Shown one piece after another: positions 1-6,921 of a stretch of DNA of 8,471 nucleotides. The notes below the pieces were generated by a model. That model worked only from the letters and a program-made list of their open reading frames with translations. It ran no database searches and had not been told where the DNA came from. This stretch comes from Cytophagales bacterium (GTDB lineage: Bacteria; Bacteroidota; Bacteroidia; Cytophagales; UBA9547), in assembly GCA_003476475.1 (NCBI GenBank), contig DMUD01000064.1, positions 5,180-13,650 of the forward strand. Reading direction: 5' to 3'. Positions within the stretch are counted from its first letter, which is position 1, and the number at the start of each line of letters is the position of its first letter. Both the position numbers and the translations under genes were made by a program.

Positions 1-165
1 CCAAGGAGACATACTATCTCTATGTATGCCGCACCATTCAAGCACAGGTTTGGCCAGTTTTACCGAAAGTGAGCCTGTAAGGCTGAATACCAAAATAATG
101 ATTACCGCATCCCAGTCGGAATTTATGCTGTATTTGATTTTGAAACGGTTATAATAGTCTTTCAT
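1..165 (-). CDS. Small membrane protein resembling DUF6787 (5' part only)
   Basis: The first 55 codons of a gene that runs off the left edge. It begins at the ATG at 165-163 and stays open to base 1. The product starts with a short polar stretch (MKDYYNRFKIKY), then a W at residue 18, a hydrophobic segment at about residues 20-38 containing FSLTGSLSVKLAKP, and an SPW at 53-55. From memory this order resembles the small Bacteroidota family DUF6787, often mislabelled as prolipoprotein diacylglyceryl transferase, in which a TGS-containing helix is followed by a short loop and a second membrane helix. Its function is not known. The start codon overlaps the stop of the pseudouridine synthase gene by four bases (ATGA), so translation is probably coupled. 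The presence of a gene is well supported. The family name is a recollection from partial sequence and less certain. Confidence 0.7.
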   Translation of the reverse strand, partial: MKDYYNRFKIKYSINSDWDAVIIILVFSLTGSLSVKLAKPVLEWCGIHRDSMSPW

Positions 166-863
166 TTTGTTTCTTGTCTTTTTTCAAAGGCCAACCAAAT
201 CTCTGTTTTGGGAACCTGAGCTTTTATTTCAATTCTTTCCCCTTTTGTAGGGTGTGCAAAACTAATGGATCGCGCGTGTAAATGGATACTTCGGTCTTCA
301 TTTGCTTGTGGAAATCCATATTTTACGTCGCCCAAGATAGGGCAGTGTACAGCCGACAATTGGGAACGAATTTGATGTGTGCGGCCTGTGATGGGTTTTA
401 TTTCCAAAAGAAGATTCCCCTGGTGGCTGTCGAGCGTGGCATAATTCAGTTCGGCTTTTTGGGTATCTTTCCTTTGGTTCTCGAATGCGCGTGTCACATT
501 TTTTTTGGTGTTGCGCCAAAGCCAGTGTTCCAATTTTCCTGAGGGTGGTTGCGGAGGATTTTGAACCACAGCCCAGTAGATTTTTTGTACATCGCGTTCT
601 TTGAAAGCTTCATTCATGCGGGCTAGTGCTTTCGATGTTTTGGCCAGTACCACTATGCCACTTACCGGCCTATCTATTCGGTGAATAAGGCCGCAAAATA
701 CATCTCCTGGTTTTTGATATTGTTTTTTGATGTATTGTTTTGCTACATCAAGCAAATGCAAATCCCCAGTGTTGTCGCCCTGCGAGGGTAAACCCGAAGG
801 CTTGTTAACCACTAGTAGATGATTGTCTTCGAAAAGAATGCGAGAGGAAAAGTCGTACTGCAA
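162..863 (-). CDS. RluA-family RNA pseudouridine synthase
   Basis: Predicted to isomerise specific uridines in rRNA or tRNA to pseudouridine in the cytoplasm. The 233-residue product has the RluA family hallmarks. LLVVNKPSGLPSQGD is at about residues 16-30. The catalytic loop HRIDRPVSG is at 61-69, with D64 as the expected catalytic aspartate. The RTHQIR motif is at 161-166, followed by LGDVKYG. There is no N-terminal S4 RNA-binding domain, so this is the short catalytic-only form common in Bacteroidota. The exact target cannot be read from sequence, so no RluA, RluC, RluD or TruC name is given. The start is a TTG at 863-861. An in-frame TAG lies three codons upstream, no ATG lies before the conserved RILFEDNHLL segment, and family members begin at about this point. 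It overlaps the following small membrane protein gene by four bases. Confidence 0.93.
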   Translation of the reverse strand: MQYDFSSRILFEDNHLLVVNKPSGLPSQGDNTGDLHLLDVAKQYIKKQYQKPGDVFCGLIHRIDRPVSGIVVLAKTSKALARMNEAFKERDVQKIYWAVVQNPPQPPSGKLEHWLWRNTKKNVTRAFENQRKDTQKAELNYATLDSHQGNLLLEIKPITGRTHQIRSQLSAVHCPILGDVKYGFPQANEDRSIHLHARSISFAHPTKGERIEIKAQVPKTEIWLAFEKRQETK

Positions 864-881
864 GTGATTCTATATGAATTG

Positions 882-931
882 CAAATTTAAAAATATTGAC
901 TGCTTATAGTGGTTAAAATGATGCAAATTTA
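882..931 (-). promoter_or_regulatory. Two TAAATTTG boxes upstream of the pseudouridine synthase gene
   Basis: On the minus strand, TAAATTTGCA occurs twice in the 116-base gap before the TTG start, at 931-922 and 889-880. Both match the Bacteroidota -7 consensus TAnnTTTG exactly. The nearer box would give a very short 5' leader of about 10-15 bases. Neither has a clear TTG -33 element at the usual spacing, so these are candidate promoters only. In AT-rich DNA such matches also arise by chance. The rest of the gap (864-979) holds nothing else I recognise. Confidence 0.35.
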
Positions 932-979
932 ACTCAAACCATTTTAATAAAATTATACAAAGGAATTTTAAGTGTCTTT

Positions 980-2890
980 TTATTTATTTTTACTACTTCT
1001 TTTCTTTAGTTCTTCCACGGGCATGTGCATCATGCGGCCCATAGGTTTTTTGCCACGATAGGTGATTACGCGCAGTATACTGGCATCTATGGGTACAACA
1101 AGTGGTTGTGTATATTTTGGATAGTAATGGTCTGGAAAAGAATTGTCGAAACTATAATACATATCCAGTCCTTCTATTTCAGTTTTCAACTCAACGATTA
1201 GTTTTTTATCAGAATTGCGGCGCACAACAAATATGGGGTCGTACACACTGGGGGCATATTTGGTTTCAGTTATCTCCAATCGTTTGAAATGTTCTTCTAC
1301 ACGTGAAAAAAAGTTAACCCAATCTTTCGCGCCTTTTGGCGTCCAAGCTGCTTCAGCAATGGCAAATCCGCGGGGCCATGTCATGTATTCGGCTTGGCGA
1401 ATGTTGTACACTTGCTCTGTCCACAAGTTGGCTTGAGCACCTTTTATATACTTCGAATCCACACTATCGGGAATGGGTTCGAATTCGTAGCATTTGTTCA
1501 AACGTAAGGTGGCATACACTTTGGGTTCGGTTATCTCGTCGGCTTGCATGAAATCTAGATAGGCATAGGTAGTAGGGCTCATGACTACTTCATGTTTATT
1601 TTTGGCGGCTTCTATGCCATATTTCATTCCACGCCAACTCATAATGGCTGTAGTGGGTTTTACACCACATTCCAACACTTCGTCCCAACCCATTAGTTTT
1701 TTGCCTTTGCTTTGCACTATTTTTTCAACTCTTCTTTCGAAATAACCTTGCACTTCGTGCATACTTTTTAGGTTTTCGCGTGTCATGAGTTGGCTAATTG
1801 CTTCTGTTTTTTGCCAATAATTTACCGAGGCCTCATCGCCACCCATGTGTATGTAAGGAAATGGAAACAAGGCAGCTACTTGGCTCACTACTTTGTCCAA
1901 AAAATCGTACACTTTTTCATTGGCTGGGCAAAGTGTATTGTCTAGCAAGGCGATAGGTGGTGCACCTCGCGACCAATCCATAATTTTTTCTCCCGAGCGC
2001 ACTTTGTAATTCACTGCTTCGGGAGTGCAAGACAGTTCGGGATAGGAAGCCACGGCTGCCAAACTATGACCTGGTACATCTATTTCCGGCAATATATCTA
2101 CAAATCGGGCTTTGGCATATGCCACTAATTCTTTGATGTCTTCATGGGTATAATAGCCTCCATAGTCTCGTGGTTCGTCGGGTGTAGGTGGTAAAAAACT
2201 GCCAAAATAGCCTGTTCGCTTTACATTCCAAGCACCTATTTCGGTAAGTTTTGGTAATCCTTTTATTTCGATGCGCCAACCTTCGTCGTCGGTTAGGTGC
2301 AAATGCAAGAGATTGTATTTGTAACGCACCATGGCATCGATGTACTGCTTGACCTCTGTTTTGGTAAAAAAATGCCGCGATACATCGAACATAAGGCCTC
2401 GCCAGCTAAGCTTGGGATAATCGGTTATTTCGACACAAGGGCATTGCCAGTTTGCTTGGTTTACCAAGGTTTTGCTTTCTATTTCTTTTGGAAACAATTG
2501 TACCAACGTTTGAACCCCATAGAAAAGACCTGCTTCTTGGTTGGCGCGAATGGTTATTTTATCAGTTTCCACACTCAATTGGTAACCTTCATTACCCAAA
2601 AGAGAATCTTGCTTTTGATTCAAAATTAAAAAAATGGTGGCCTTGCCCGTATTGTCGTACGTAACGGAATAGCCAGTTGGCACCGTCAATCTTTCTTTTA
2701 GTATAGCAAGTGTTTGGCTCCTTTCGGCTGTTTGGGTGGATTGAATGGCAATTTTTTGGGGTAGTGTAAAATTACCTGTATTCCGCACTAATGAAACAGG
2801 TGCTGGAATTAGGTTTAGCGTTTTGTTGTTGGGTTGTGCATAAATGAAAAGGGGAGGAAAAAAGAGAATTAAGCAATAAAATAATTTCAT
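980..2890 (-). CDS. Secreted beta-N-acetylhexosaminidase, GH20 family
   Basis: An exo-acting glycosidase predicted to remove terminal beta-linked GlcNAc or GalNAc from chitooligosaccharides, glycans or peptidoglycan fragments. The 636-residue product opens with a type I signal peptide (MKLFYCLILFFPPLFIYA, then QPN) and no lipobox, so it should be periplasmic or secreted. A GH20b-like N-terminal domain spans about residues 27-155 and starts at LIPAPVSLV. The GH20 barrel runs from about 160 to 525, with WRGLMFDVSRHF at 163-174, HLTDDEGWR ending at 206, DVPGH at 271-275 and the catalytic HMGGDE at 348-353. D352 and E353 are the expected substrate-assisted catalytic pair. A chitobiase-type C-terminal domain lies at about 558-620. 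The frame stays open upstream to 2980 inside hisC, but the ATG at 2890-2888 is chosen because it begins the signal peptide. It starts 5 bases after the hisC stop. Confidence 0.95.
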   Translation of the reverse strand: MKLFYCLILFFPPLFIYAQPNNKTLNLIPAPVSLVRNTGNFTLPQKIAIQSTQTAERSQTLAILKERLTVPTGYSVTYDNTGKATIFLILNQKQDSLLGNEGYQLSVETDKITIRANQEAGLFYGVQTLVQLFPKEIESKTLVNQANWQCPCVEITDYPKLSWRGLMFDVSRHFFTKTEVKQYIDAMVRYKYNLLHLHLTDDEGWRIEIKGLPKLTEIGAWNVKRTGYFGSFLPPTPDEPRDYGGYYTHEDIKELVAYAKARFVDILPEIDVPGHSLAAVASYPELSCTPEAVNYKVRSGEKIMDWSRGAPPIALLDNTLCPANEKVYDFLDKVVSQVAALFPFPYIHMGGDEASVNYWQKTEAISQLMTRENLKSMHEVQGYFERRVEKIVQSKGKKLMGWDEVLECGVKPTTAIMSWRGMKYGIEAAKNKHEVVMSPTTYAYLDFMQADEITEPKVYATLRLNKCYEFEPIPDSVDSKYIKGAQANLWTEQVYNIRQAEYMTWPRGFAIAEAAWTPKGAKDWVNFFSRVEEHFKRLEITETKYAPSVYDPIFVVRRNSDKKLIVELKTEIEGLDMYYSFDNSFPDHYYPKYTQPLVVPIDASILRVITYRGKKPMGRMMHMPVEELKKRSSKNK

Positions 2891-2895
2891 GTTTT

Positions 2896-3951
2896 TTAGA
2901 TTTTTAATTCGCTCCAAGCTCTTAATAAAGCCAGATTTTCCATTTCGGTACCTACCGTTATGCGCAAACAACCCTCGCAAAGTTGTACTTTCGATCTGTC
3001 TCGTACGATAATGCCTTTTTCGACCAAGCTATCGTATATTTCTTTTCCTTTAGGGGTTTTTACCAAAATGAAATTGGCATCTGTCGGGTATATTTTCTCT
3101 ACTAATTGGTTATTAAGTAAATGTTCTGTTAACACATTGCGTTGCTTGATTATTTTCGACACCATCTTATTTTTAATCTCATTTTTTTGAAGTGCTTTAA
3201 GTGCTACTTGCTGTGTAAGGGTGTTGATGTTGTATGGATATTTTACTTTGTTCAGAATAGAAATTATTTCGGGAGAGGCAAAAGCCATACCCAATCGAAT
3301 ACCTGCTAGTCCCCAAGCTTTGCTAAATGTTTGCAAAACGACCAAGTTGGGGTAGTTCTTCAAATCAGCGACAAATGTTTTTTGGCTAGAAAAGTCGATA
3401 TACGCCTCGTCCACGACCACCAATCCGTCAAAAAAATTTGTTATTTCAATGATGTCTTCACGCTTTAGGCTATTTCCCGAAGGATTGTTGGGGCTACAAA
3501 AGAAAATGACTTTGGTTTCAGGCACAATAGCATCCAAAACCTTTTGTTTTTGTATTTGAAAATCGCTAGAAAGTGGCACATTGACCACTTTTACATGGTT
3601 TATGTCGGCACTTACTTGGTACATGCCATAAGTAGGGGGCAACAAAATAATATTGTCCTTTTCTGGTTCGCAGAAAACGCGTAAGAGCAAATCGATTGGC
3701 TCGTCGCTACCGTTACCCAAAAATATTTGACTTGAATCACAGGCTTTTAGTTCGGCGATTTTTTCTTTCAGTTTAGGTTGCAATGGGTCGGGGTATCGAT
3801 TGTATTTGGCGCTTGCTCCTACCGAACCATAGGGGTTTTCGTTGGCATCCAAATACACATCGGCTATGCCTTTGAACTCGTCTCGCGCCGAAGAATAAGG
3901 TTGAAGGTGTATGAGGTGTGGCCTAATGAGTTTGTTTAAATTGAAAGGCAT
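2896..3951 (-). CDS. hisC: Histidinol-phosphate aminotransferase
   Basis: A PLP-dependent class I/II aminotransferase that converts imidazole-acetol phosphate plus glutamate to L-histidinol phosphate in histidine biosynthesis. The 351-residue length is typical. Visible family marks are the N-terminal IRPHLIHLQPYSSARDEF and YLDANENPYGS, then NRYPDPLQ at 51-58, LGNGSDEPID at 78-87, the cofactor-binding SPNNPSG at 153-159, DEAYIDF at 181-187, and the PLP-lysine motif TFSKAWGLAGIRLG at 208-221 with K211 forming the Schiff base. The ATG at 3951-3949 gives the expected N-terminus and lies 36 bases from a TATATTTG element. No other his gene is in the window: the upstream neighbour is a GH57 enzyme and the downstream one a GH20 enzyme. 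HisC is the best call, but a paralogue acting on other amino acids such as aromatics cannot be excluded without checking for a second copy. Confidence 0.93.
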   Translation of the reverse strand: MPFNLNKLIRPHLIHLQPYSSARDEFKGIADVYLDANENPYGSVGASAKYNRYPDPLQPKLKEKIAELKACDSSQIFLGNGSDEPIDLLLRVFCEPEKDNIILLPPTYGMYQVSADINHVKVVNVPLSSDFQIQKQKVLDAIVPETKVIFFCSPNNPSGNSLKREDIIEITNFFDGLVVVDEAYIDFSSQKTFVADLKNYPNLVVLQTFSKAWGLAGIRLGMAFASPEIISILNKVKYPYNINTLTQQVALKALQKNEIKNKMVSKIIKQRNVLTEHLLNNQLVEKIYPTDANFILVKTPKGKEIYDSLVEKGIIVRDRSKVQLCEGCLRITVGTEMENLALLRAWSELKI

Positions 3952-3986
3952 GAATTGAGGGGACTTGCTTTTTTTTTAAGATGCTG

Positions 3987-3994
3987 CAAATATA
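3987..3994 (-). promoter_or_regulatory. hisC: Candidate -7 promoter element for hisC-hexosaminidase
   Basis: The minus strand reads TATATTTG here, an exact match to the Bacteroidota -7 motif TAnnTTTG, 35 bases before the hisC ATG, which implies a leader of about 28-30 bases. No good TTG -33 element is seen at 17-21 bases further upstream. A perfect 10-bp palindrome, tatagctata at 4005-4014, sits in that spacer. A run of nine A residues on the minus strand (3969-3977) lies between the element and the start codon. Confidence 0.45.
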
Positions 3995-4051
3995 ACCATT
4001 ATCGTATAGCTATATTCAGAATGCAAGCCTGAGTAAAGAGTCCAAATTGAT

Positions 4052-5236
4052 TTAGGGATGAATATAGGCTATTTCTAGGTCTGAAATTACATTCATGTAG
4101 TGTAAATAGGCGTCGTATGGCGACCTGAATGGACTAAAATATCCGTGCACTGCCCCGTCGTTCCAAGATTTTGTGCTCATATAGTAAAAATTGTCTGAGC
4201 ACTGTAGCTTGCCCCATATAGACAGCAATTCTTCATTTCCGCTGTCTATCACTAATTTTTCCCATTCGTATATTTTCTTGGCGGCATCCCATTGCATGGC
4301 ATTGCCCAGCCAGGCCGAAATGTCCCTTTCTGTATCGGCCCAAGAAGAAAATTGAGGGCAATCGTACACTTCTTTAGAGGGGTATTTTTCTACTATTTCC
4401 GAAGGAGTTTTAAAATCGAAATCGACATGCTTGAGTATTTTTTCAGGCAACGACGCCAAAAAGTCAAAGATGCCTGTTTCTTGCCATTGGTGTTCGCCAA
4501 AAGTTTCGTAATCCATGAAGAGGTTTAATACATCGGCTTCTTCTGCGTATCGGTGTATTTTGTTGGCAAAACGGGAGGCTGTGAGCGGGTATTCAGACCA
4601 GTTTTTGTCTGAATACCGAAAGGCTACATCATCCGATAGTAGATAGTTTCTAGTGAGGACTTTTATTTTTTTATCGGTCGATGAATTGAGCAAATGATTG
4701 GTATCCAGGTTTTTCAACACATTTTCTGTGCCTTCTGCCAAGATACCTTTGTAGCCCAATTTGCCTACATGTACTGCTAAATCGTTGTTGTAAATTAGCT
4801 CGGTGTTACGAAAAACAGTGGGTTTTACTCCAAAAAGACTTTGAATCTTTTGGCTATGCATTTTTACTTGTCTGTCAAATTCGGCTTTTGAAAAAACGAA
4901 AGCCAAAGAATGGTAGTAGGTTTCGGCCAATACCTCCACTAGGCCGGTGTCAATTAGTTTTTTGAACGATTCCAACACATCTGGGCGTTGTGACTCCAAT
5001 TGTTCCAACACAATGCCCGAAAATGAGAAAGCGATTTTGAATTGGCCTTTCATTTTTTTCAAAGTTTCTAATAGCACTGCATTGGCTTTCAAATAGCATT
5101 TGTCCGATACTTTATGTAGAATTTCTGCGTTAAGATGCTCGTTGAAATAGTTGTGCCGTTCGCCAATATCGAAAAAAGTGTACTCTCTGATGCGTACTGG
5201 CTGATGGACTTGAAAATAAAAACAGACTGATGGCAT
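4052..5236 (-). CDS. GH57 family alpha-amylase-type glycoside hydrolase
   Basis: A retaining glycosidase predicted to act on alpha-1,4-glucans such as glycogen or maltodextrin. The 394-residue protein has no signal peptide and should be cytoplasmic. GH57 motifs visible in order are VHQPVRIREY at 10-19 (region 1, HQP), FSFSGIVLEQL at 70-80, FRNTELIYNND at 142-152 with E146 as expected nucleophile, and FMDYETFGEHQW at 240-251 with D242 as expected acid/base. A W-rich C-terminal part follows (WADTERDISAWLGNAMQ). The ATG at 5236-5234 precedes the canonical N-terminal CFYFQVHQP. In many Bacteroidota this enzyme type sits beside a glycogen synthase or debranching enzyme, but here its neighbours are ftsZ and hisC. 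The substrate is inferred from the family. GH57 also includes 4-alpha-glucanotransferases, branching enzymes and galactosidases, so specificity is less certain than family. Confidence 0.9.
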   Translation of the reverse strand: MPSVCFYFQVHQPVRIREYTFFDIGERHNYFNEHLNAEILHKVSDKCYLKANAVLLETLKKMKGQFKIAFSFSGIVLEQLESQRPDVLESFKKLIDTGLVEVLAETYYHSLAFVFSKAEFDRQVKMHSQKIQSLFGVKPTVFRNTELIYNNDLAVHVGKLGYKGILAEGTENVLKNLDTNHLLNSSTDKKIKVLTRNYLLSDDVAFRYSDKNWSEYPLTASRFANKIHRYAEEADVLNLFMDYETFGEHQWQETGIFDFLASLPEKILKHVDFDFKTPSEIVEKYPSKEVYDCPQFSSWADTERDISAWLGNAMQWDAAKKIYEWEKLVIDSGNEELLSIWGKLQCSDNFYYMSTKSWNDGAVHGYFSPFRSPYDAYLHYMNVISDLEIAYIHP

Positions 5237-5263
5237 AAAAAGGAACTATTTAAAACGAATGTA

Positions 5264-5293
5264 CAAAAAATTAGACTGTCTATGGAGTGCCAA
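5264..5293 (-). promoter_or_regulatory. Candidate promoter for the GH57 gene
   Basis: On the minus strand a TTG (5293-5291) is followed after 17 bases by TAATTTTTTG (5273-5264), an imperfect match to the Bacteroidota TTG / TAnnTTTG promoter pair. It ends 27 bases before the GH57 ATG. The upstream ftsZ terminator makes a separate promoter for this gene likely, but the -7 match is degenerate. Confidence 0.3.
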
Positions 5294-5327
5294 TTAATGT
5301 TGTACGTAGAGTTTGGCTAATAAATGA

Positions 5328-5363
5328 AAAAAGCCGACGAAACCCTAAAATCGTCGGCTTTTT
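5328..5363 (-). terminator. Rho-independent terminator after ftsZ
   Basis: A perfect 13-bp inverted repeat: aaaaagccgacga at 5328-5340 pairs with tcgtcggcttttt at 5351-5363 around a 10-base loop. The 8-bp GC-containing core is flanked by A and T runs, so on the minus strand the hairpin is followed by a run of six T. It begins 20 bases after the ftsZ stop codon and should end transcription of the division operon. The symmetric A/T flanks mean it could also work on the other strand. Confidence 0.9.
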
Positions 5364-5383
5364 AGAAGGTTAATGAACTTTTT

Positions 5384-6874
5384 TTAGTCTACATTGTCGT
5401 GCAAAAACTTGTTATTGCTAACCAATTCGTTATCCTGATTTATGTTTATTCGGGATGTATTTGGTTCTGAAGAATGTGGAATTTCTTCTAGTTTCATTTG
5501 TTTACGCACATATGCAGGTACTTGAAGAGTTAATTTCAATTCAGGAGGAGTAAGCGCTGAAATTGAGTTTAAGTTCATTTGGCGTTTTCGAGCATCCGCT
5601 TGTCTACGTAGTTCATGTCTTTTTTGTTCGTCTGAAAACAAATCGTTTCTAGAATTTAGTTCGTAATAAGTTTCTGCCGCCTTAGTTGAATGAATATTTT
5701 TTGTTAAATCGGTCTCCATGTTATTGCTTACAGGCGTTTGAACCGAAGGTGGTACGTTTGAGGGAGAGAATTGGTTTACAGTTGGTTGAAGTGGTGTGAA
5801 AATTTGTGTTTGCCTCGATTCGATATCGGGTTTTACAATTGGTTGATTCGTTTCCAGGTCTATGACTTTGCGCACATTTTCTTGTTTTCCCAAAGCATCG
5901 GAAGAAGTAAATCCAGTGGCAATAACCGTTACCCTTATTTCGTTGCCCAATGTTTCGTCTACACTAATGCCACATTTTAGGTTGGCGTCTTCGCCTGCCA
6001 TTTCTTGGAAGTAGTTGTTTATTTCCCAAAATTCGTCCATAGTGATAGACTCCATATTGGAACCCATAACCGATACCAAAATCTTTTGAGAACCTTTTAT
6101 GTCGGTGTTGTTAAGCAAAGGCGAGTTTAGAGCTTGTTTTGCAGCATTCAAGGCTTTGTTTTCACCACTTGCAGTAGCGGCACCCATTACAGCAGCTCCA
6201 GCATCCTTCATTACAGTTTTTACATCGGCAAAATCGATATTTAGAATACCAGGCATGGTAATGATTTCAGCTATCGATTTGGCGGCAGTTGTCAAGATGT
6301 TGTCGGCTTGTGAGAAAGCTTGTATAAGCGAGGTGTTGCCGTATATTTCACGGATTTTGTCGTTCATAATCACGATTACGGTGTCGCAATTTGCCCTCAT
6401 CTCTATTACACCTTGTTCTGCCGAGTCTTTCTTTTTTTTGCCTTCGAATGAAAAAGGCATGGTTACGATGCCCACAGTCAAAATGTCGAGTTCTTTGGCA
6501 ATTTTGGCAATAATAGGCGCGGCACCAGTGCCCGTACCGCCCCCCATACCAGCCGTTATGAAAATCATTTCGGTATTGCCGTGTAGTTTTTCGCGAATCT
6601 CATCTCTGCTTTCCAGTGCAGCATTTTTGCCTTTTTCAGGGTCGGTACCTGCTCCTAAACCTTTTGTTAGGCTTGAGCCCAGTTGCAGTTTGTTGGGAAC
6701 GGGGCTTGTTTGCAGGGCTTGGGCATCGGTGTTGCAAATGATAAATTCCACGTCTTTTATGCCTTGGTTGTACATGTGTTTTACGGCATTACACCCTCCG
6801 CCACCAACTCCCAAGACCTTTATAAAGGAGGTGGAGGTGGTAGGGATGTCGAAAGAATACATATTGTCTATCAT
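5384..6874 (-). CDS. ftsZ: Cell division GTPase FtsZ
   Basis: A tubulin-like GTPase that polymerises at midcell to form the Z ring. The 496-residue protein shows KVLGVGGGGCNAV at 19-31, the tubulin signature GGGTGTGAAP at 111-120 and the T7 loop NIDFADV at 212-218, whose D214 and D217 complete the GTPase site of the adjacent subunit. The GTPase core ends at about residue 325. A Q/N/S/P-rich, probably disordered linker of about 120 residues follows, then the conserved partner-binding peptide VPAYVRKQM at 452-460. About 36 further residues end in FLHDNVD, a tail I associate with Bacteroidota FtsZ. The ATG at 6874 is used; M5 (6862-6860) is an alternative start. The gene lies 47 bases after ftsA with no terminator between, so the two should be co-transcribed, and a strong hairpin follows its stop. 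Confidence 0.98.
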   Translation of the reverse strand: MIDNMYSFDIPTTSTSFIKVLGVGGGGCNAVKHMYNQGIKDVEFIICNTDAQALQTSPVPNKLQLGSSLTKGLGAGTDPEKGKNAALESRDEIREKLHGNTEMIFITAGMGGGTGTGAAPIIAKIAKELDILTVGIVTMPFSFEGKKKKDSAEQGVIEMRANCDTVIVIMNDKIREIYGNTSLIQAFSQADNILTTAAKSIAEIITMPGILNIDFADVKTVMKDAGAAVMGAATASGENKALNAAKQALNSPLLNNTDIKGSQKILVSVMGSNMESITMDEFWEINNYFQEMAGEDANLKCGISVDETLGNEIRVTVIATGFTSSDALGKQENVRKVIDLETNQPIVKPDIESRQTQIFTPLQPTVNQFSPSNVPPSVQTPVSNNMETDLTKNIHSTKAAETYYELNSRNDLFSDEQKRHELRRQADARKRQMNLNSISALTPPELKLTLQVPAYVRKQMKLEEIPHSSEPNTSRININQDNELVSNNKFLHDNVD

Positions 6875-6921
6875 AAAATTTGGGTTTTAGGGTTTTTCGT
6901 TTTTAAAAAAAAGTGGGGATT

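Noticed and set aside
282..542. Plus-strand open frame of 86 codons opposite the pseudouridine synthase
   Set aside because: It is antisense to a well-supported gene, shows no protein-family signature and has no start signal. It is a shadow.
948..970. Inverted repeat taaaatt / aatttta after the hexosaminidase gene as a terminator
   Set aside because: The 7-bp stem is only A-T pairs and no T run follows it on the minus strand, so it is too weak to call.
2891..2980. Upstream extension of the hexosaminidase frame to 2980
   Set aside because: The extra 30 residues overlap hisC in another frame and would place a polar, basic stretch before a clear signal peptide. The ATG at 2890 is far better.
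6099..6890. Long (263-codon) plus-strand open frame opposite ftsZ
   Set aside because: It lies antisense to the most conserved part of ftsZ, and its composition is what the complement of Gly/Ala/Thr/Val codons gives. It has no recognisable domain and no promoter. It is a shadow.
6875..6921. Short repeat of aaccctaaaaccc type before ftsZ, with a similar aaccctaaaa in the terminator loop
   Set aside because: The shared unit is too short and AT-rich to be distinguished from chance, and no hairpin or promoter is formed in the 47-base gap.
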